A stretch of 64,000 nucleotides of DNA, from contig JBAUWJ010000157.1 of the NCBI GenBank assembly GCA_049583715.1, positions 1 to 64,000 of the forward strand, in the 5' to 3' direction. The notes under the pieces are model-generated. The model had not been told where the DNA came from. It worked only from the letters and a program-made list of their open reading frames with translations, and ran no database searches. Each line of letters starts with the position of its first letter. The first letter of the stretch is position 1. The stretch is from JAANXG01 sp049583715. GTDB lineage: Bacteria; Pseudomonadota; Gammaproteobacteria; Arenicellales; JAANXG01. The position numbers and the translations under genes were made by a program. Positions 8,985-18,715 of this stretch are shown here, piece by piece.

Positions 8985-9012
8985 GAGCGGCTCGCCTCCG
9001 ACCGGGTATCCG
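8982..9012. repeat. REP-like GTAGGAGCGGC element
   Basis: The sequence GTAGGAGCGGCTCGCC...CGACCGGG starts inside the permease stop codon and resembles dispersed REP elements of gammaproteobacteria. A related GTAGGAGCG start occurs directly at the argF stop (47319). It lies between two convergent genes, so it could also help to end transcripts. Confidence 0.4.
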
Positions 9013-9103
9013 CCGAACCTCGCTCACCTGGCGCGATCACCCGAAGGGATGGGTGCGGATGCTTTTTCGAATGTCGGACCGCCGCTCCTCCACGTGTCCC
9101 TGC

Positions 9104-10546
9104 TCAAAGGCTTCTCCAGGTTATCGAGGACAAAGAGACGCCCAGCAGTCGCCGGTCCCGGGTGACGCGTGCGTCCGGTCGGTATGTGGTGCTGAAGAGA
9201 TAGACTGGCGTCGGTCTCACGGGCTGTTCGCGCGATTCGATCGTTGCAATCACCGAGATCCGGCATCTTCCCTGCAGCCTCTGCAGGTGTCGCACACCGG
9301 CGGATTCAATGATCAACCTGTCTTCGCCGGTGTACCGACGATGGGGCTCGATGTCGATGGTGACCGTGCTTTTCCCCGCCGGCAACGGCAGCAGCACGAC
9401 AGCCGCACCGGAAGTCCAGCGGAAGCCCTTTCCGGCGCCATCACGCTCGAGGCCATGGAAACCTGCGCAGTTACTTGGCCCGAGACACGCCGCGTCCATA
9501 CCCCCTTGCGCAATCGGCACGGCCTGTGAGACGGGTCGACTGAGCAGCCACCGCAGGCCTCCCAAACGCTGGCCGCGATCCCACAGGGAGCGAGTGATGC
9601 GACCCGCCAGTCGAGGGAATGCCCGGCAGGCCTGGATCGCCCCGACCTCGAGCGGCAGGCTCACGGTCAGCCACAACCTGTCCGCGCGCGCGAGGCAGAC
9701 CGCCAGGGTCGTCGAACAGATCCGGCCGACGAGATGACTGGGAGGCCACTCGGGGCTGAACAAAGGGCGATACAAACGGATCAACACGTTCAATGGCAGG
9801 CAGGCCCGGTTTCGAAACGTCTCGACAATACCGAAATAGGCGGCCTGGAAGTCGGGGTCGAGGCCGAGGCAGCACATCGTCATGTTCTCGCCGTACGCGA
9901 GCTGGTCCTTGACCAGTGTCCTGAACCGCATGGTGCCGTGGTGGTAGCACACCGCGTCTTCGACAAAACCCAGTCTGTAGCCCGCTTCGTGGAGCCGCGC
10001 GCCGAGAACCGGCTCGCTGAAGTGGCCATAGGAGGCGTTCAGGCCGCCGGCCGCGATGTAGCAATCCCGCCGCAGGCAGCATCCACGCAGGAATATCTTG
10101 TTCCAGTGATTCCGGGTCCCTTTGGTCTTCAGGTCCGACGCAAAGACGAGATCTTCCATGCGCCCGGTGAAATTGTTCTCCTTGCAGCCGGCGCTGTTGC
10201 ACGCGGCCCCGTCGTAGCCCGTGTCTTCCAGATACTTCAAGGTCAGCGACGCGACGTTCGGATCCGGCTCCACATGCGGCTCGGCTATGAACACCCACTC
10301 CGTGCGGGCGCGGCGTACTCCGGCATCGTAGAGCTCGATTTCCGACCTGCCCGGCAGGCAAAGCAGCTCGTCCTGGGGAGACAGCAGCCTCGGCAAAGTA
10401 TCCGCGAACTCCGAGACCGTCCCGTCATACAGCAGCATCAGTGAGATGAACTCGCGCGGATAGGTCTGGCGATCCCAGGCCCGGATCGCTTGAGACGTCC
10501 GGCCCCGATGGTCGGTCAGAGCCAGAACGACGGTGAGCTCTCGCAT
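9104..10546 (-). CDS. Family 2 glycosyltransferase
   Basis: The protein has 480 residues. It has a GT-A start (LTVVLALTDHRG...AIRAWDRQTYP), a nucleotide-sugar region with the acidic motif EPHVEPDPN (about 89-97) where DxD would be expected, and an acceptor region with GGLNASYGHFSEPVLGARLHEAGYRLGFVEDAVCYHHG. Aromatic/hydrophobic helices follow (about 270-310), and the C-terminal ~100 residues look beta-rich and end in DRRLLGVSLSSI, a tail seen in some polysaccharide enzymes. It probably adds a sugar to a surface or exported glycan. It sits 20 bases after the sulfotransferase on the same strand. Confidence 0.75.
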   Translation of the reverse strand: MRELTVVLALTDHRGRTSQAIRAWDRQTYPREFISLMLLYDGTVSEFADTLPRLLSPQDELLCLPGRSEIELYDAGVRRARTEWVFIAEPHVEPDPNVASLTLKYLEDTGYDGAACNSAGCKENNFTGRMEDLVFASDLKTKGTRNHWNKIFLRGCCLRRDCYIAAGGLNASYGHFSEPVLGARLHEAGYRLGFVEDAVCYHHGTMRFRTLVKDQLAYGENMTMCCLGLDPDFQAAYFGIVETFRNRACLPLNVLIRLYRPLFSPEWPPSHLVGRICSTTLAVCLARADRLWLTVSLPLEVGAIQACRAFPRLAGRITRSLWDRGQRLGGLRWLLSRPVSQAVPIAQGGMDAACLGPSNCAGFHGLERDGAGKGFRWTSGAAVVLLPLPAGKSTVTIDIEPHRRYTGEDRLIIESAGVRHLQRLQGRCRISVIATIESREQPVRPTPVYLFSTTYRPDARVTRDRRLLGVSLSSITWRSL

Positions 10547-10566
10547 CGAGGAGAGGGCAAGGTCCG

Positions 10567-11541
10567 CTACAAAGGGTAATTGAATCTGCGGAGATCCGCC
10601 CCAAGCTTGCTCTTCAGCATACGATTGCCCTCGCGGGTTAGTCGTTCTATCTCCGAGACCACGGACTTTGGGAACTCGGCCTTCGCGCGTTGGTTCTCAG
10701 GGACCGGAGTATCGAATGTCGTGGCGTCGTGGGCAACAGATTTTCTTTGCTCCCGATCCAGCGCGTAGAAGCGCGATGCCTGTTCGGGATGGGTGGCCAG
10801 GTGGCGGAGATATTGCTCCGTCCTCTCAGTGATACGGCACGCCAGGTGCCGGCCGCGTGTCAGTTCCAGGCCTTGTTCCGCATCTACCTCGAGCAGCCCG
10901 CACAGGTTCTCCACAAAGGACTCGAAATCGTCCTTCAGCGCCTCATACAGGAACACATGAACGTGACCGTCACCGAATACACGGCGGAAGCAATCGATGG
11001 TGTAGGCATAGTCGAGATACACCAGCTCACCCCGGTCCGACGCTGCAAGCTGCAGTCGATACCACTGCTCGGGATCGGGCATCTCGACGGTCCGGCCGGG
11101 AGGGGGCAGAGGTGCCCAGATCTGCTCCCGTCCGACCGACTGCCAGTACATGGACTCCAGCCAATCGACGGGGTGGCGAAGTGTCATGATGATCCGACAA
11201 GCGCCGAACACCCGTTTCAGGTGGTCCGCAAATTTGCCTCGATGGGATCTGCTGCCGCTGGAGCAGCCTTCGTCCGACCAGACCAGGTGTTTTTCCGGGG
11301 ACGCAGCCTGAAGAGTGGCGACGTTCAAGCGAAGCTGGTCCAACCCTGCTTCAGACTCGTGGCCGCGTCTGAGGCGTTTGGCCACCTGGTTGTGCTCGTG
11401 GAGCCGGTAACCGCCGGCGAATCCCGGATTCCGGCCGAGGTACAGGATCTCGCTGTGTCGATCTAACAGGAATCTCTGAACCGTGGACGTGGCGGTCTTT
11501 GGAAGGCCGACGTGAATTGTAGTGATGTGGGCTGAGGCCAA
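10567..11541 (-). CDS. Sulfotransferase-family protein
   Basis: The protein has 324 residues. The N-terminus has the PAPS-binding loop HVGLPKTATSTVQRFL (about 10-25), and the second motif is LRHPVDWLESMYWQS (about 121-135), together marking the 5'- and 3'-phosphate sites of sulfotransferases. A polar, basic C-terminus follows. It would transfer sulfate from PAPS to a carbohydrate or lipid; pairing with the glycosyltransferase suggests a sulfated glycan. No PAPS-synthesis gene is in the window. Transcription probably starts in the short gap after gltD. Confidence 0.75.
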   Translation of the reverse strand: MASAHITTIHVGLPKTATSTVQRFLLDRHSEILYLGRNPGFAGGYRLHEHNQVAKRLRRGHESEAGLDQLRLNVATLQAASPEKHLVWSDEGCSSGSRSHRGKFADHLKRVFGACRIIMTLRHPVDWLESMYWQSVGREQIWAPLPPPGRTVEMPDPEQWYRLQLAASDRGELVYLDYAYTIDCFRRVFGDGHVHVFLYEALKDDFESFVENLCGLLEVDAEQGLELTRGRHLACRITERTEQYLRHLATHPEQASRFYALDREQRKSVAHDATTFDTPVPENQRAKAEFPKSVVSEIERLTREGNRMLKSKLGADLRRFNYPL

Positions 11542-11604
11542 AGGTTCGACTACGATTGCGTACGAGCCGCCGGGCTCGAATCCCGGCGCGCGGCTTGCAG
11601 GGGC

Positions 11605-13008
11605 TTACAGTCCAAGGTAATCGATGATGCCTTCGGCAGCCTGGCGGCCTTCCCACACCGCGGTGACGACCAGGTCCGAGCCCCGCACCATATCGCCGCC
11701 GGCGAAGACTTTGGGGTTGGTGGTCTGGAACTTGAAGACACCGCGCTCGTCGACGCAGGTGCGCCCGGCATTGTCGACCTGGATATCGAAGCGCTCGAAC
11801 CACTCCGGCGGGCTGGGGCGAAAGCCGAAGGCGATCAACACGGCGTCCGCGATGATCGTTTCCTCGCTGCCGGGCACCGGCTCGGGCAGGCGCCGCCCGC
11901 GCTCGTCGGATTCCCCGAGCCGGGTCTGCACGACCTTGACGCCCTGGACCTTTCCGTCGCCGGCGACGGCGACGGGCTGCCGGTTCCACAGGAAGCGCAC
12001 ACCCTCTTCCTTGGCGTTGAACACTTCGCGGCGCGAGCCCGGCATGTTCTCCTCGTCGCGCCGGTAGACGCAGGTCACGCGGTCGGCCTGCTGGCGGACC
12101 GCGGTGCGTACGCAGTCCATCGCCGTGTCGCCGCCGCCGAGCACCACCACCCGCTTGCCCTCCAGGTTGATGCGCGGCAGTGGATTTTCCCACTCCATGA
12201 CGTGGTTGATGTTGGACACCAGGTACGGCAGCGCCTCGTGCACGCCGCTGAGCTCCTCGCCGGGGAAGCCTCCCCGCATATAGGTATATGTGCCCATACC
12301 CAGGAACACGGCGTCGTACTCGTCGAGCAGGGCGTCGAAGGGAATATCGGTGCCGACGTCCGTGTCCAGCACGAACTCCACGCGCTGGCGCTCCAGCAGT
12401 TCGCGCCGCCGCGTGACAATGTGCTTCTCGAGCTTGAACGGCGGGATGCCATAGGTGAGCAGGCCGCCGATCTCCTTGTAACGGTCGAACACCACCGGCT
12501 TGACGCCGTTGCGGGTCAGGACGTCCGCGCAGGCCAGCCCCGCCGGTCCGGCTCCCACGATGGCGACGCGCTTGTCGGTCCATTCGACGTCGGACAGGTC
12601 CGGCCGCCAGCCCTGCGAGAGCGCCTCGTCGGCGATGTACTTCTCCACCGAGCCGATGGTGACCGCCCCGAAACCGTCGTTCAGGGTGCAGGCGCCTTCG
12701 CACAGGCGGTCGTGGGGGCAGATGCGGCCGCAAATCTCCGGCAGGGAGTTGGTCTGATGGGAGAGCTCGGCGGCCTGGAACAGGCGTCCTTCCGCGACCA
12801 GGTCCAGCCAGTTGGGGATGTAGTTGTGAACCGGGCACTTCCACTCACAATAGGGGTTGCCGCAGTCGAGGCACCGGCCCGCCTGGGCCGCGGCGGTGCC
12901 CTTGTCGTAGTGGGCGTAGATCTCGTTCCACTGGTGGCGGCGGATCTGGGGCGGCGTCTTGTCCGGGTTCTGGCGGGGCAGGTCCAGGAACTGGAAGTGA
13001 TCGCTCAT
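11605..13008 (-). CDS. gltD: Glutamate synthase (NADPH) small subunit
   Basis: The protein has 467 residues, close to the usual length. Two N-terminal Fe-S cysteine clusters are visible (Cys46, 49, 54, 58 and Cys92, 96, 102, 106), then an FAD-binding VAIVGAGPAGLA (about 148-159) and an NADPH-binding VVVLGGGDTAMD (about 290-301). It takes electrons from NADPH and passes them to GltB. It lies 20 bases downstream of gltB in one operon. Confidence 0.97.
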   Translation of the reverse strand: MSDHFQFLDLPRQNPDKTPPQIRRHQWNEIYAHYDKGTAAAQAGRCLDCGNPYCEWKCPVHNYIPNWLDLVAEGRLFQAAELSHQTNSLPEICGRICPHDRLCEGACTLNDGFGAVTIGSVEKYIADEALSQGWRPDLSDVEWTDKRVAIVGAGPAGLACADVLTRNGVKPVVFDRYKEIGGLLTYGIPPFKLEKHIVTRRRELLERQRVEFVLDTDVGTDIPFDALLDEYDAVFLGMGTYTYMRGGFPGEELSGVHEALPYLVSNINHVMEWENPLPRINLEGKRVVVLGGGDTAMDCVRTAVRQQADRVTCVYRRDEENMPGSRREVFNAKEEGVRFLWNRQPVAVAGDGKVQGVKVVQTRLGESDERGRRLPEPVPGSEETIIADAVLIAFGFRPSPPEWFERFDIQVDNAGRTCVDERGVFKFQTTNPKVFAGGDMVRGSDLVVTAVWEGRQAAEGIIDYLGL

Positions 13009-13028
13009 GATGAAGACAAGCGGTCCGG

Positions 13029-16000
13029 TCAGGCGGCCCGCATCAGGGTGTCGAGCAGGGCGTGGATATCCGCGGCGCGCGGCTTCACCACCCAGAAATA
13101 GCGCGCGAGATCATAAAAATCCTCCGCGACCTGGTGTCCCCACACACTGCGAGAATCGGTCGCATACTCCCGGATCACGCGGTAGAGGTAATTCAGGTGC
13201 GTCTCCATGTGCTCCGGCGTCACCCGCTGGATGTCGATGAGCTCATGGTTGAAGCGGTCCGCGAACAGACGCTCCCGGTCGAGGACGAAGGCCATGCCGC
13301 CTGTCATGCCCGCGCCGAAGTTCACTCCGGTTTCGCCGAGCACGCACACCATGCCGCCGGTCATGTACTCGCAGCCGTGGTCTCCGATGCCTTCGACGAC
13401 CGCCGTAGCGCCCGAATTGCGCACACCGAAGCGCTCGCCCGCCTTGCCCGCGGCCAGGAGCTTGCCGCCCGTCGCGCCATACAGGCAGGTGTTGCCCACG
13501 ATGGGCGTGGCCTCGCTGCGGAAGGTGCTTCGCGCCGGCGGGTAGATCACGAGCTTGCCTCCGGCCATCCCCTTGCCGACGTAGTCGTTGGCGTCGCCCT
13601 CGAGGTACATGTGCAGGCCGCCGGCGTTCCACACGCCGAAGCTCTGGCCGGCGGTGCCCGTCAGCCGCACCGTGACCGGCGCGTCCTCCATTCCGGTGTC
13701 CCCATGACGCCGGGCGATCTCCCCGGACAGGCGGGCGCCGATGGAACGGTTGTCGTTGCGGATTTCGTAGTGAAACTCGCCGCCGCTCTTCGCCTCGATA
13801 GCCGGAAGAATGTCCCCGACCATGCGCTCTGCCAGCTCGCCCTTGTCGAAAGGCTCATTTCTTTCGACCCTGCAGAACCGCGGCTTGGCCGGATCCACGC
13901 CGCCATCGGAGAGGATGGGCGAAAGATCCAACCGCCGCTGCCTCTCGGTCTCTCCGGGCTTCGTCTTCAACAGGTCGGTGCGGCCGATCAGCTCATCCAT
14001 GCCGCGCACGCCGAGACGCGCCATCCATTCGCGCGTTTCCTGGGCGACGAAACGGAAATAGTGGATCACCCGCTCGGGGGTTCCCACGAAATGCCGAGCG
14101 CGCAAACCTTCGTGCTGCGTGGCGACACCGGTGGCGCAGTTGTTCAGGTGGCAGATCCTGAGGTACTTGCAGCCCATGGCCACCATGGGCGCGGTGCCGA
14201 AGCCGAAGCTTTCCGCGCCGAGGATTGCGGCCTTCACGACGTCCAGGCCGGTCTTCAGCCCGCCGTCGGTCTGCAGGCGTACCTTGTCCCGGAGATCGTT
14301 GCGGCGCAGGGTCTGGTGGGTCTCCGTCAGGCCCAGCTCCCAGGGCGAGCCGGCGTACTTGATGCTGGTCAGGGGACTGGCGCCGGTGCCGCCGTCGTAG
14401 CCGGAGATGGTGATGAGATCCGCGTAAGCCTTGGCTACACCGGCAGCCACCGTGCCGACGCCGGCCTGCGCCACCAGCTTCACCGACACCAGGGCGGCGG
14501 GGTTGATCTGCTTCAGGTCGAAGATGAGCTGGGCCAGGTCCTCGATGGAGTAGATGTCGTGATGCGGCGGCGGAGAGATCAGGGCGACGCCGGGGCTGGA
14601 GTAGCGCAGCCGGGCGATCATCTCGTTGACCTTGTGGCCGGGGAGCTGTCCGCCTTCGCCGGGCTTCGCGCCCTGGGCGATCTTGATCTGCAGCACCTCT
14701 GCGTGGATGAGATAGGCCGGCGTGACGCCGAAGCGACCCGAGGCGACCTGCTTGATCTTGGACACGCTGTCGCTCTCGTAGCGGGCCGGGTCCTCGCCAC
14801 CCTCGCCGGAGTTGGACCGGCCGCCGATCGAGTTCATCGCCCGGGCGAGGGTTTCGTGGGCGTCGGGCGACAGGGCGCCGAGGGACATGCCGGCGCTGTT
14901 GAAGCGCTCGAGTATCGCCTCGACCGGCTCCACCTCCTCGATCGGGATCGGTTCGCCGGCCTGCCTCAGGTCGAACAGGTCGCGCAGCACCGTCACCGGC
15001 CGCGAGTTGACGATCTCGGCGTATTCGAGGTACTTGCCGTAATCGCCGCTTTCCACCGCGGCGTGCAAGGCGTTGACGACGTCCGGGTGGTAGGCGTGGT
15101 ACTCGCCGCCGTGGACGTATTTGAGCAGCCCCCCCTGGTCGAGCGGCGCGCGCACGTTCCAGGCTTTTTCCGCGAGGCGCGTCTGATCCGCCTCGAGGTC
15201 CTCGAAGTTGGTTCCACCGATCCTGGAAGTCGTGCCGGCGAAGCACAGGTCCACCACCTCGTCGGACAGGCCCACGGCTTCGAAGAGCTGCGCACCCCGG
15301 TAGCTGGAGATGGTGGAGATACCCATCTTGGAAGTGATCTTGTACAGCCCCTTGTTGATGCCGCGGCGGTACTGGCGGAGCAGCATCTCGCTGTCGCGGT
15401 CCCGAATCTCGCCGATGCGCAGCATATCGTGCAGGCAGGCGAACGCCAGGTAGGGGTGTACGGCGGTGGCCCCGTAGCCGATCAGGGCGGCGAACTGGTG
15501 TGGGTCGCGTGCGGTGGCCGTGTCCACCACGATGTTGACGTCGCAGCGAAGGCCCGCCTTGATCATGCGGTGATGCACGGCGCCGGTGGCCAGCAGGGCG
15601 TGCACCGGCAGGCGGTCCTTGGCGATCTCGCGATCGGACAGTACCAGTATCACCGTGCCGCCCCGCACCAGCTCTTCGGCCCGGTCGCAGATCTCGATCA
15701 GAGCTTCCTTCAAAGTGGTCGGCGGCGTGTAATTCAAGTCGATGACGGCGGACTTGAAGGCCGGATCGGTCTGGCTCGTCAGGCGATGGAGCTCACCGTT
15801 GGAGAGCACCGGCGCGTCCACCGACAGGCGCCTCGCATGCTCCGGACTCTCCTCGAACAGGTTCTTCTCGGCGCCGAACTCGGTGCCGAGGGACATGACG
15901 ATGCGCTCGCGCAGCGGGTCGATGGGCGGATTGGTGACCTGCGCGAACTGCTGGCGGAAGTAGTCGTACAGGGAGCGCACGCGCCGGGACAGGGCCGGCA

Positions 16001-17498
16001 GGGGCGTGTCGTCGCCCATGGAGCCCACCGCCTCCTGGCCGGCTCCCGCGAGCACCCGTATGATCTGGTCGCGCTCCTCGAAGCTGATGTTGAACAGCTT
16101 CTCGTATACCTTCAGCGACGAAGGATTCATGGGCGGTTCGAGGTAATCGCGGTCGCCGACGCTGGTCTCCAGTGTCGTCTTGTATTCCTTGAGCCACTGC
16201 TTGTAGGGTTGGCGCTTCTTCAGGCGGTCGTGGATATGTTCCGGCAGGAGCAGCTCGCCGTTGCTGGTATCCACCGCCATCATCTGGCCCGGCCCGAGCC
16301 TGCCCTTGGCCCGCACGGTCGCCGGGTCGTAATCGAGCACGCCGGTTTCGGACGCGAGCGTGATCACGCGGTCACCGGTGATGGTGTAGCGGGCAGGTCG
16401 CAGGCCGTTGCGGTCGAGCACGCAGGCGGCGAAGCGGCCGTCCGTCATGACGATGCCGGCGGGGCCGTCCCAGGGCTCCATGTGCATGGAGTAGTACTCG
16501 TAGAACGCCCGGAGGTCCGGGTCGATACTGTCGAGGTTCTGCCAGGCCGGCGGCATCATCATCTGGGTGGCGAGGAAGATATCCATGCCTCCCATCACCA
16601 GGACCTCCAGCATGTTGTCGACGCTGGCGGAGTCGGAGTCGTCCTCCGACACCAGGGGCCGGATGCTCTCCATGTCCGGGATCAGCGGTGTCTCGAATCG
16701 GTAGCTGCGGGCGTTCGCCCAGTAGCGGTTGCCCTGGATCGTGTTGATCTCGCCGTTGTGGGCGAGATAACGGAAAGGCTGGGCGAGCCGCCATTGCGGC
16801 AGGGTGTTGGTGGAGAAGCGCTGATGGAACACGCACAGCGACGACGCCAGCCCCGGGTCGTTCAGATCCGGATAGAACAGGGGCAGCATGCGCGGCATCA
16901 CGAGTCCCTTGTACAGCACGACGCGGGACGACAGGCTGTTGACATAGAAAACGGGGTCGTCGGCTGCGAGCTGCTTTTCCGATCGACGTCTCGCGACGAA
17001 CAGCTTTCTCTCCAGCACGTCCTCGTCGATCTCGCCGGCAGGCGTAACGAAGAGCTGCTCGATGAGCGGCAGGGTCGTCAGGGCCTGCTCGCCGAGATGG
17101 GAGGTATCCAGCGGAACACGACGCCAGCCGGCGGCTTCGAGGCCTTCCCGCTGCAGCTCCGTCTCGAGCACGGAGCGCGCCCGTGCCGCCTTGCGGAGGT
17201 CGGTATTGAGGAAGACGCTGCCGACTCCGTAGGTGGGGCCGAGATCGACGCCGAGCCCGGATGCCGCGTCCTGGAAGAATGCATCGGGCTTCTTCAACAG
17301 CACGCCGCAGCCGTCACCGCTCTTGCCGTCGGCTGCCACCGCCCCGCGATGGGTCATCCTCGCGAGAGCGCCCACCGCCGATTGCACCAGTTCGTGGCTC
17401 GCCGCGCCGTCCATCTGTGCGATGAGCCCGAAGCCGCAGCTGTCTTTTTCGAAGCGCCGGCGGTAGAGCCCCGCCGTGCAGCGATCATCGCATGTCAC
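13029..17498 (-). CDS. gltB: Glutamate synthase (NADPH) large subunit
   Basis: The protein has 1489 residues. The N-terminal glutamine amidotransferase domain starts at the catalytic Cys21 of SCGFGLIAQ; the 20 residues before it would be a short propeptide. Then come the central domain, the FMN-binding synthase domain (about 800-1190) with the 3Fe-4S ligands CKYLRICHLNNC, and the C-terminal GXGXG beta-helix. It converts glutamine and 2-oxoglutarate to two glutamates. Its long antisense open frame is a high-GC shadow. The gene follows aroB as in Pseudomonas. Confidence 0.97.
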   Translation of the reverse strand: MTCDDRCTAGLYRRRFEKDSCGFGLIAQMDGAASHELVQSAVGALARMTHRGAVAADGKSGDGCGVLLKKPDAFFQDAASGLGVDLGPTYGVGSVFLNTDLRKAARARSVLETELQREGLEAAGWRRVPLDTSHLGEQALTTLPLIEQLFVTPAGEIDEDVLERKLFVARRRSEKQLAADDPVFYVNSLSSRVVLYKGLVMPRMLPLFYPDLNDPGLASSLCVFHQRFSTNTLPQWRLAQPFRYLAHNGEINTIQGNRYWANARSYRFETPLIPDMESIRPLVSEDDSDSASVDNMLEVLVMGGMDIFLATQMMMPPAWQNLDSIDPDLRAFYEYYSMHMEPWDGPAGIVMTDGRFAACVLDRNGLRPARYTITGDRVITLASETGVLDYDPATVRAKGRLGPGQMMAVDTSNGELLLPEHIHDRLKKRQPYKQWLKEYKTTLETSVGDRDYLEPPMNPSSLKVYEKLFNISFEERDQIIRVLAGAGQEAVGSMGDDTPLPALSRRVRSLYDYFRQQFAQVTNPPIDPLRERIVMSLGTEFGAEKNLFEESPEHARRLSVDAPVLSNGELHRLTSQTDPAFKSAVIDLNYTPPTTLKEALIEICDRAEELVRGGTVILVLSDREIAKDRLPVHALLATGAVHHRMIKAGLRCDVNIVVDTATARDPHQFAALIGYGATAVHPYLAFACLHDMLRIGEIRDRDSEMLLRQYRRGINKGLYKITSKMGISTISSYRGAQLFEAVGLSDEVVDLCFAGTTSRIGGTNFEDLEADQTRLAEKAWNVRAPLDQGGLLKYVHGGEYHAYHPDVVNALHAAVESGDYGKYLEYAEIVNSRPVTVLRDLFDLRQAGEPIPIEEVEPVEAILERFNSAGMSLGALSPDAHETLARAMNSIGGRSNSGEGGEDPARYESDSVSKIKQVASGRFGVTPAYLIHAEVLQIKIAQGAKPGEGGQLPGHKVNEMIARLRYSSPGVALISPPPHHDIYSIEDLAQLIFDLKQINPAALVSVKLVAQAGVGTVAAGVAKAYADLITISGYDGGTGASPLTSIKYAGSPWELGLTETHQTLRRNDLRDKVRLQTDGGLKTGLDVVKAAILGAESFGFGTAPMVAMGCKYLRICHLNNCATGVATQHEGLRARHFVGTPERVIHYFRFVAQETREWMARLGVRGMDELIGRTDLLKTKPGETERQRRLDLSPILSDGGVDPAKPRFCRVERNEPFDKGELAERMVGDILPAIEAKSGGEFHYEIRNDNRSIGARLSGEIARRHGDTGMEDAPVTVRLTGTAGQSFGVWNAGGLHMYLEGDANDYVGKGMAGGKLVIYPPARSTFRSEATPIVGNTCLYGATGGKLLAAGKAGERFGVRNSGATAVVEGIGDHGCEYMTGGMVCVLGETGVNFGAGMTGGMAFVLDRERLFADRFNHELIDIQRVTPEHMETHLNYLYRVIREYATDSRSVWGHQVAEDFYDLARYFWVVKPRAADIHALLDTLMRAA

Positions 17499-17538
17499 GT
17501 GTTGCCCCGTCGTGTTGCTGGGTTAAGGGAGAATCGCG

Positions 17539-17558
17539 GACCGGCGCCGCGGCCGGTC
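17539..17558 (-). other. 7-bp inverted repeat in gltB leader
   Basis: GACCGGC and GCCGGTC flank a six-base loop about 40-60 bases upstream of the gltB start. No T-run follows, so this is a leader hairpin of unknown role, not a clear terminator. Confidence 0.35.
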
Positions 17559-17629
17559 AATGAAGGGAGTGTTCACCGCCAAGTATACAACCAAAGAAAG
17601 GCGCATCGCGCCACCCCCGATGCCGCTCG

Positions 17630-18715
17630 TCATGCCGCCATCTGAAACGCGGCAAGAGTATCCCGCAGCCTTTCCGCGCCGTAGTCCCCGCTGAGGTAAG
17701 CCTTGCCCAGTCTCTCGAGCAGTACCAATCGAATCCGCCCGTCGACGGCTTTCTTGTCGACGGCCATGTATCGCTCGAAGGCCTCCAGGGTCATGTCGTC
17801 GGGGGGTTGGGTAGGCAGGCCGGCGCGCTGCAGCAGCGACCTGACTCGCTGGACGTCCTCCTGCCCGAGGTCGCCGAGGCGCCTCGAGAGGTCGGCGGCC
17901 ATCAGCATGCCCACGGCCACGGCTTCTCCGTGCAGCCACGAATCGTAGCCGGTGGCGGCCTCGATGGCGTGGCCGAAGGTGTGGCCGAGGTTGAGCAGCG
18001 CCCTCACGCCCTGCTCGCGCTCATCCATGGCGACGACCTCGGCCTTGTTTCGGCAGGAACACTCGATGGCGTGGATCAAGGCATCATGATTCCGGCCACG
18101 CAGTGACTCCAGATTGGCTTCGAGCCAGGAGAGGAATTCCGGGTCGCGGATCAAGCCGTACTTGATTACTTCCGCCAGGCCGGCGCGCAGCTCCCGGTCC
18201 GGCAGAGTCTCGAGCGTCGAGGTGTCCGCAATGACCGCCCGCGGCTGGTAAAAGGCGCCGATCATGTTCTTGCCCCGGGGGTGGTTCACGGCCGTCTTGC
18301 CTCCTACGGACGAGTCGACCTGCGCCAGCAGGGTCGTAGGTATCTGGATGAAGGGGACGCCGCGCTGGTAGCATGCGGCGGCGAACCCGGCAATGTCCCC
18401 GACCACGCCCCCGCCCAGCGCCGCGACGGTGCACCTTCGGTCGCAGGGCACCTCCAGCATGCGGTCGAAGATCCGGCCCAGCACTTCGAGATTCTTGTAC
18501 GACTCGCCGTCCGGTATCAGATATGTGGAGACGTCGAAGCCTTCGAGCGAGCGGGACAATTCGCCCAGGTACAGGGGCGCAACCGTTTCGTTGCTGATGA
18601 TCATGACCTGGCGGCCCGGGATGTGCCGCGCCATCAATTCGGCGTCGCCGAGCAGCTTCGGCCCGATGTAGATCGGGTAGCTCTCGGGCCCGAGCTGGAC
18701 GGTGAGGGTGTTCAT
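17630..18715 (-). CDS. aroB: 3-dehydroquinate synthase
   Basis: The protein has 361 residues, standard length. It contains the NAD- and substrate-binding stretches DGESYKNLE (about 69-77), GGGVVGDIAGFAAACYQRG (about 100-118) and PTTLLAQVDSSVGGKTAVNHPRGKN, plus the metal-ligand HxxxxH of NLGHTFGHAIE and the later LHGEAVAVGM. It cyclises DAHP in the shikimate pathway. Its ATG overlaps the aroK stop (ATGA), so the two are coupled. Confidence 0.97.
   Translation of the reverse strand: MNTLTVQLGPESYPIYIGPKLLGDAELMARHIPGRQVMIISNETVAPLYLGELSRSLEGFDVSTYLIPDGESYKNLEVLGRIFDRMLEVPCDRRCTVAALGGGVVGDIAGFAAACYQRGVPFIQIPTTLLAQVDSSVGGKTAVNHPRGKNMIGAFYQPRAVIADTSTLETLPDRELRAGLAEVIKYGLIRDPEFLSWLEANLESLRGRNHDALIHAIECSCRNKAEVVAMDEREQGVRALLNLGHTFGHAIEAATGYDSWLHGEAVAVGMLMAADLSRRLGDLGQEDVQRVRSLLQRAGLPTQPPDDMTLEAFERYMAVDKKAVDGRIRLVLLERLGKAYLSGDYGAERLRDTLAAFQMAA

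Noticed and set aside
9104..11541. Recently transferred genomic island for the glycosyltransferase/sulfotransferase
   Set aside because: No integrase, tRNA or direct repeats, and the base composition resembles neighbours by eye.
13062..17645. A very long open frame (1527 codons) on the plus strand opposite gltB
   Set aside because: It mirrors gltB codon structure in high-GC DNA, has no recognisable motif, and gltB is clearly real.
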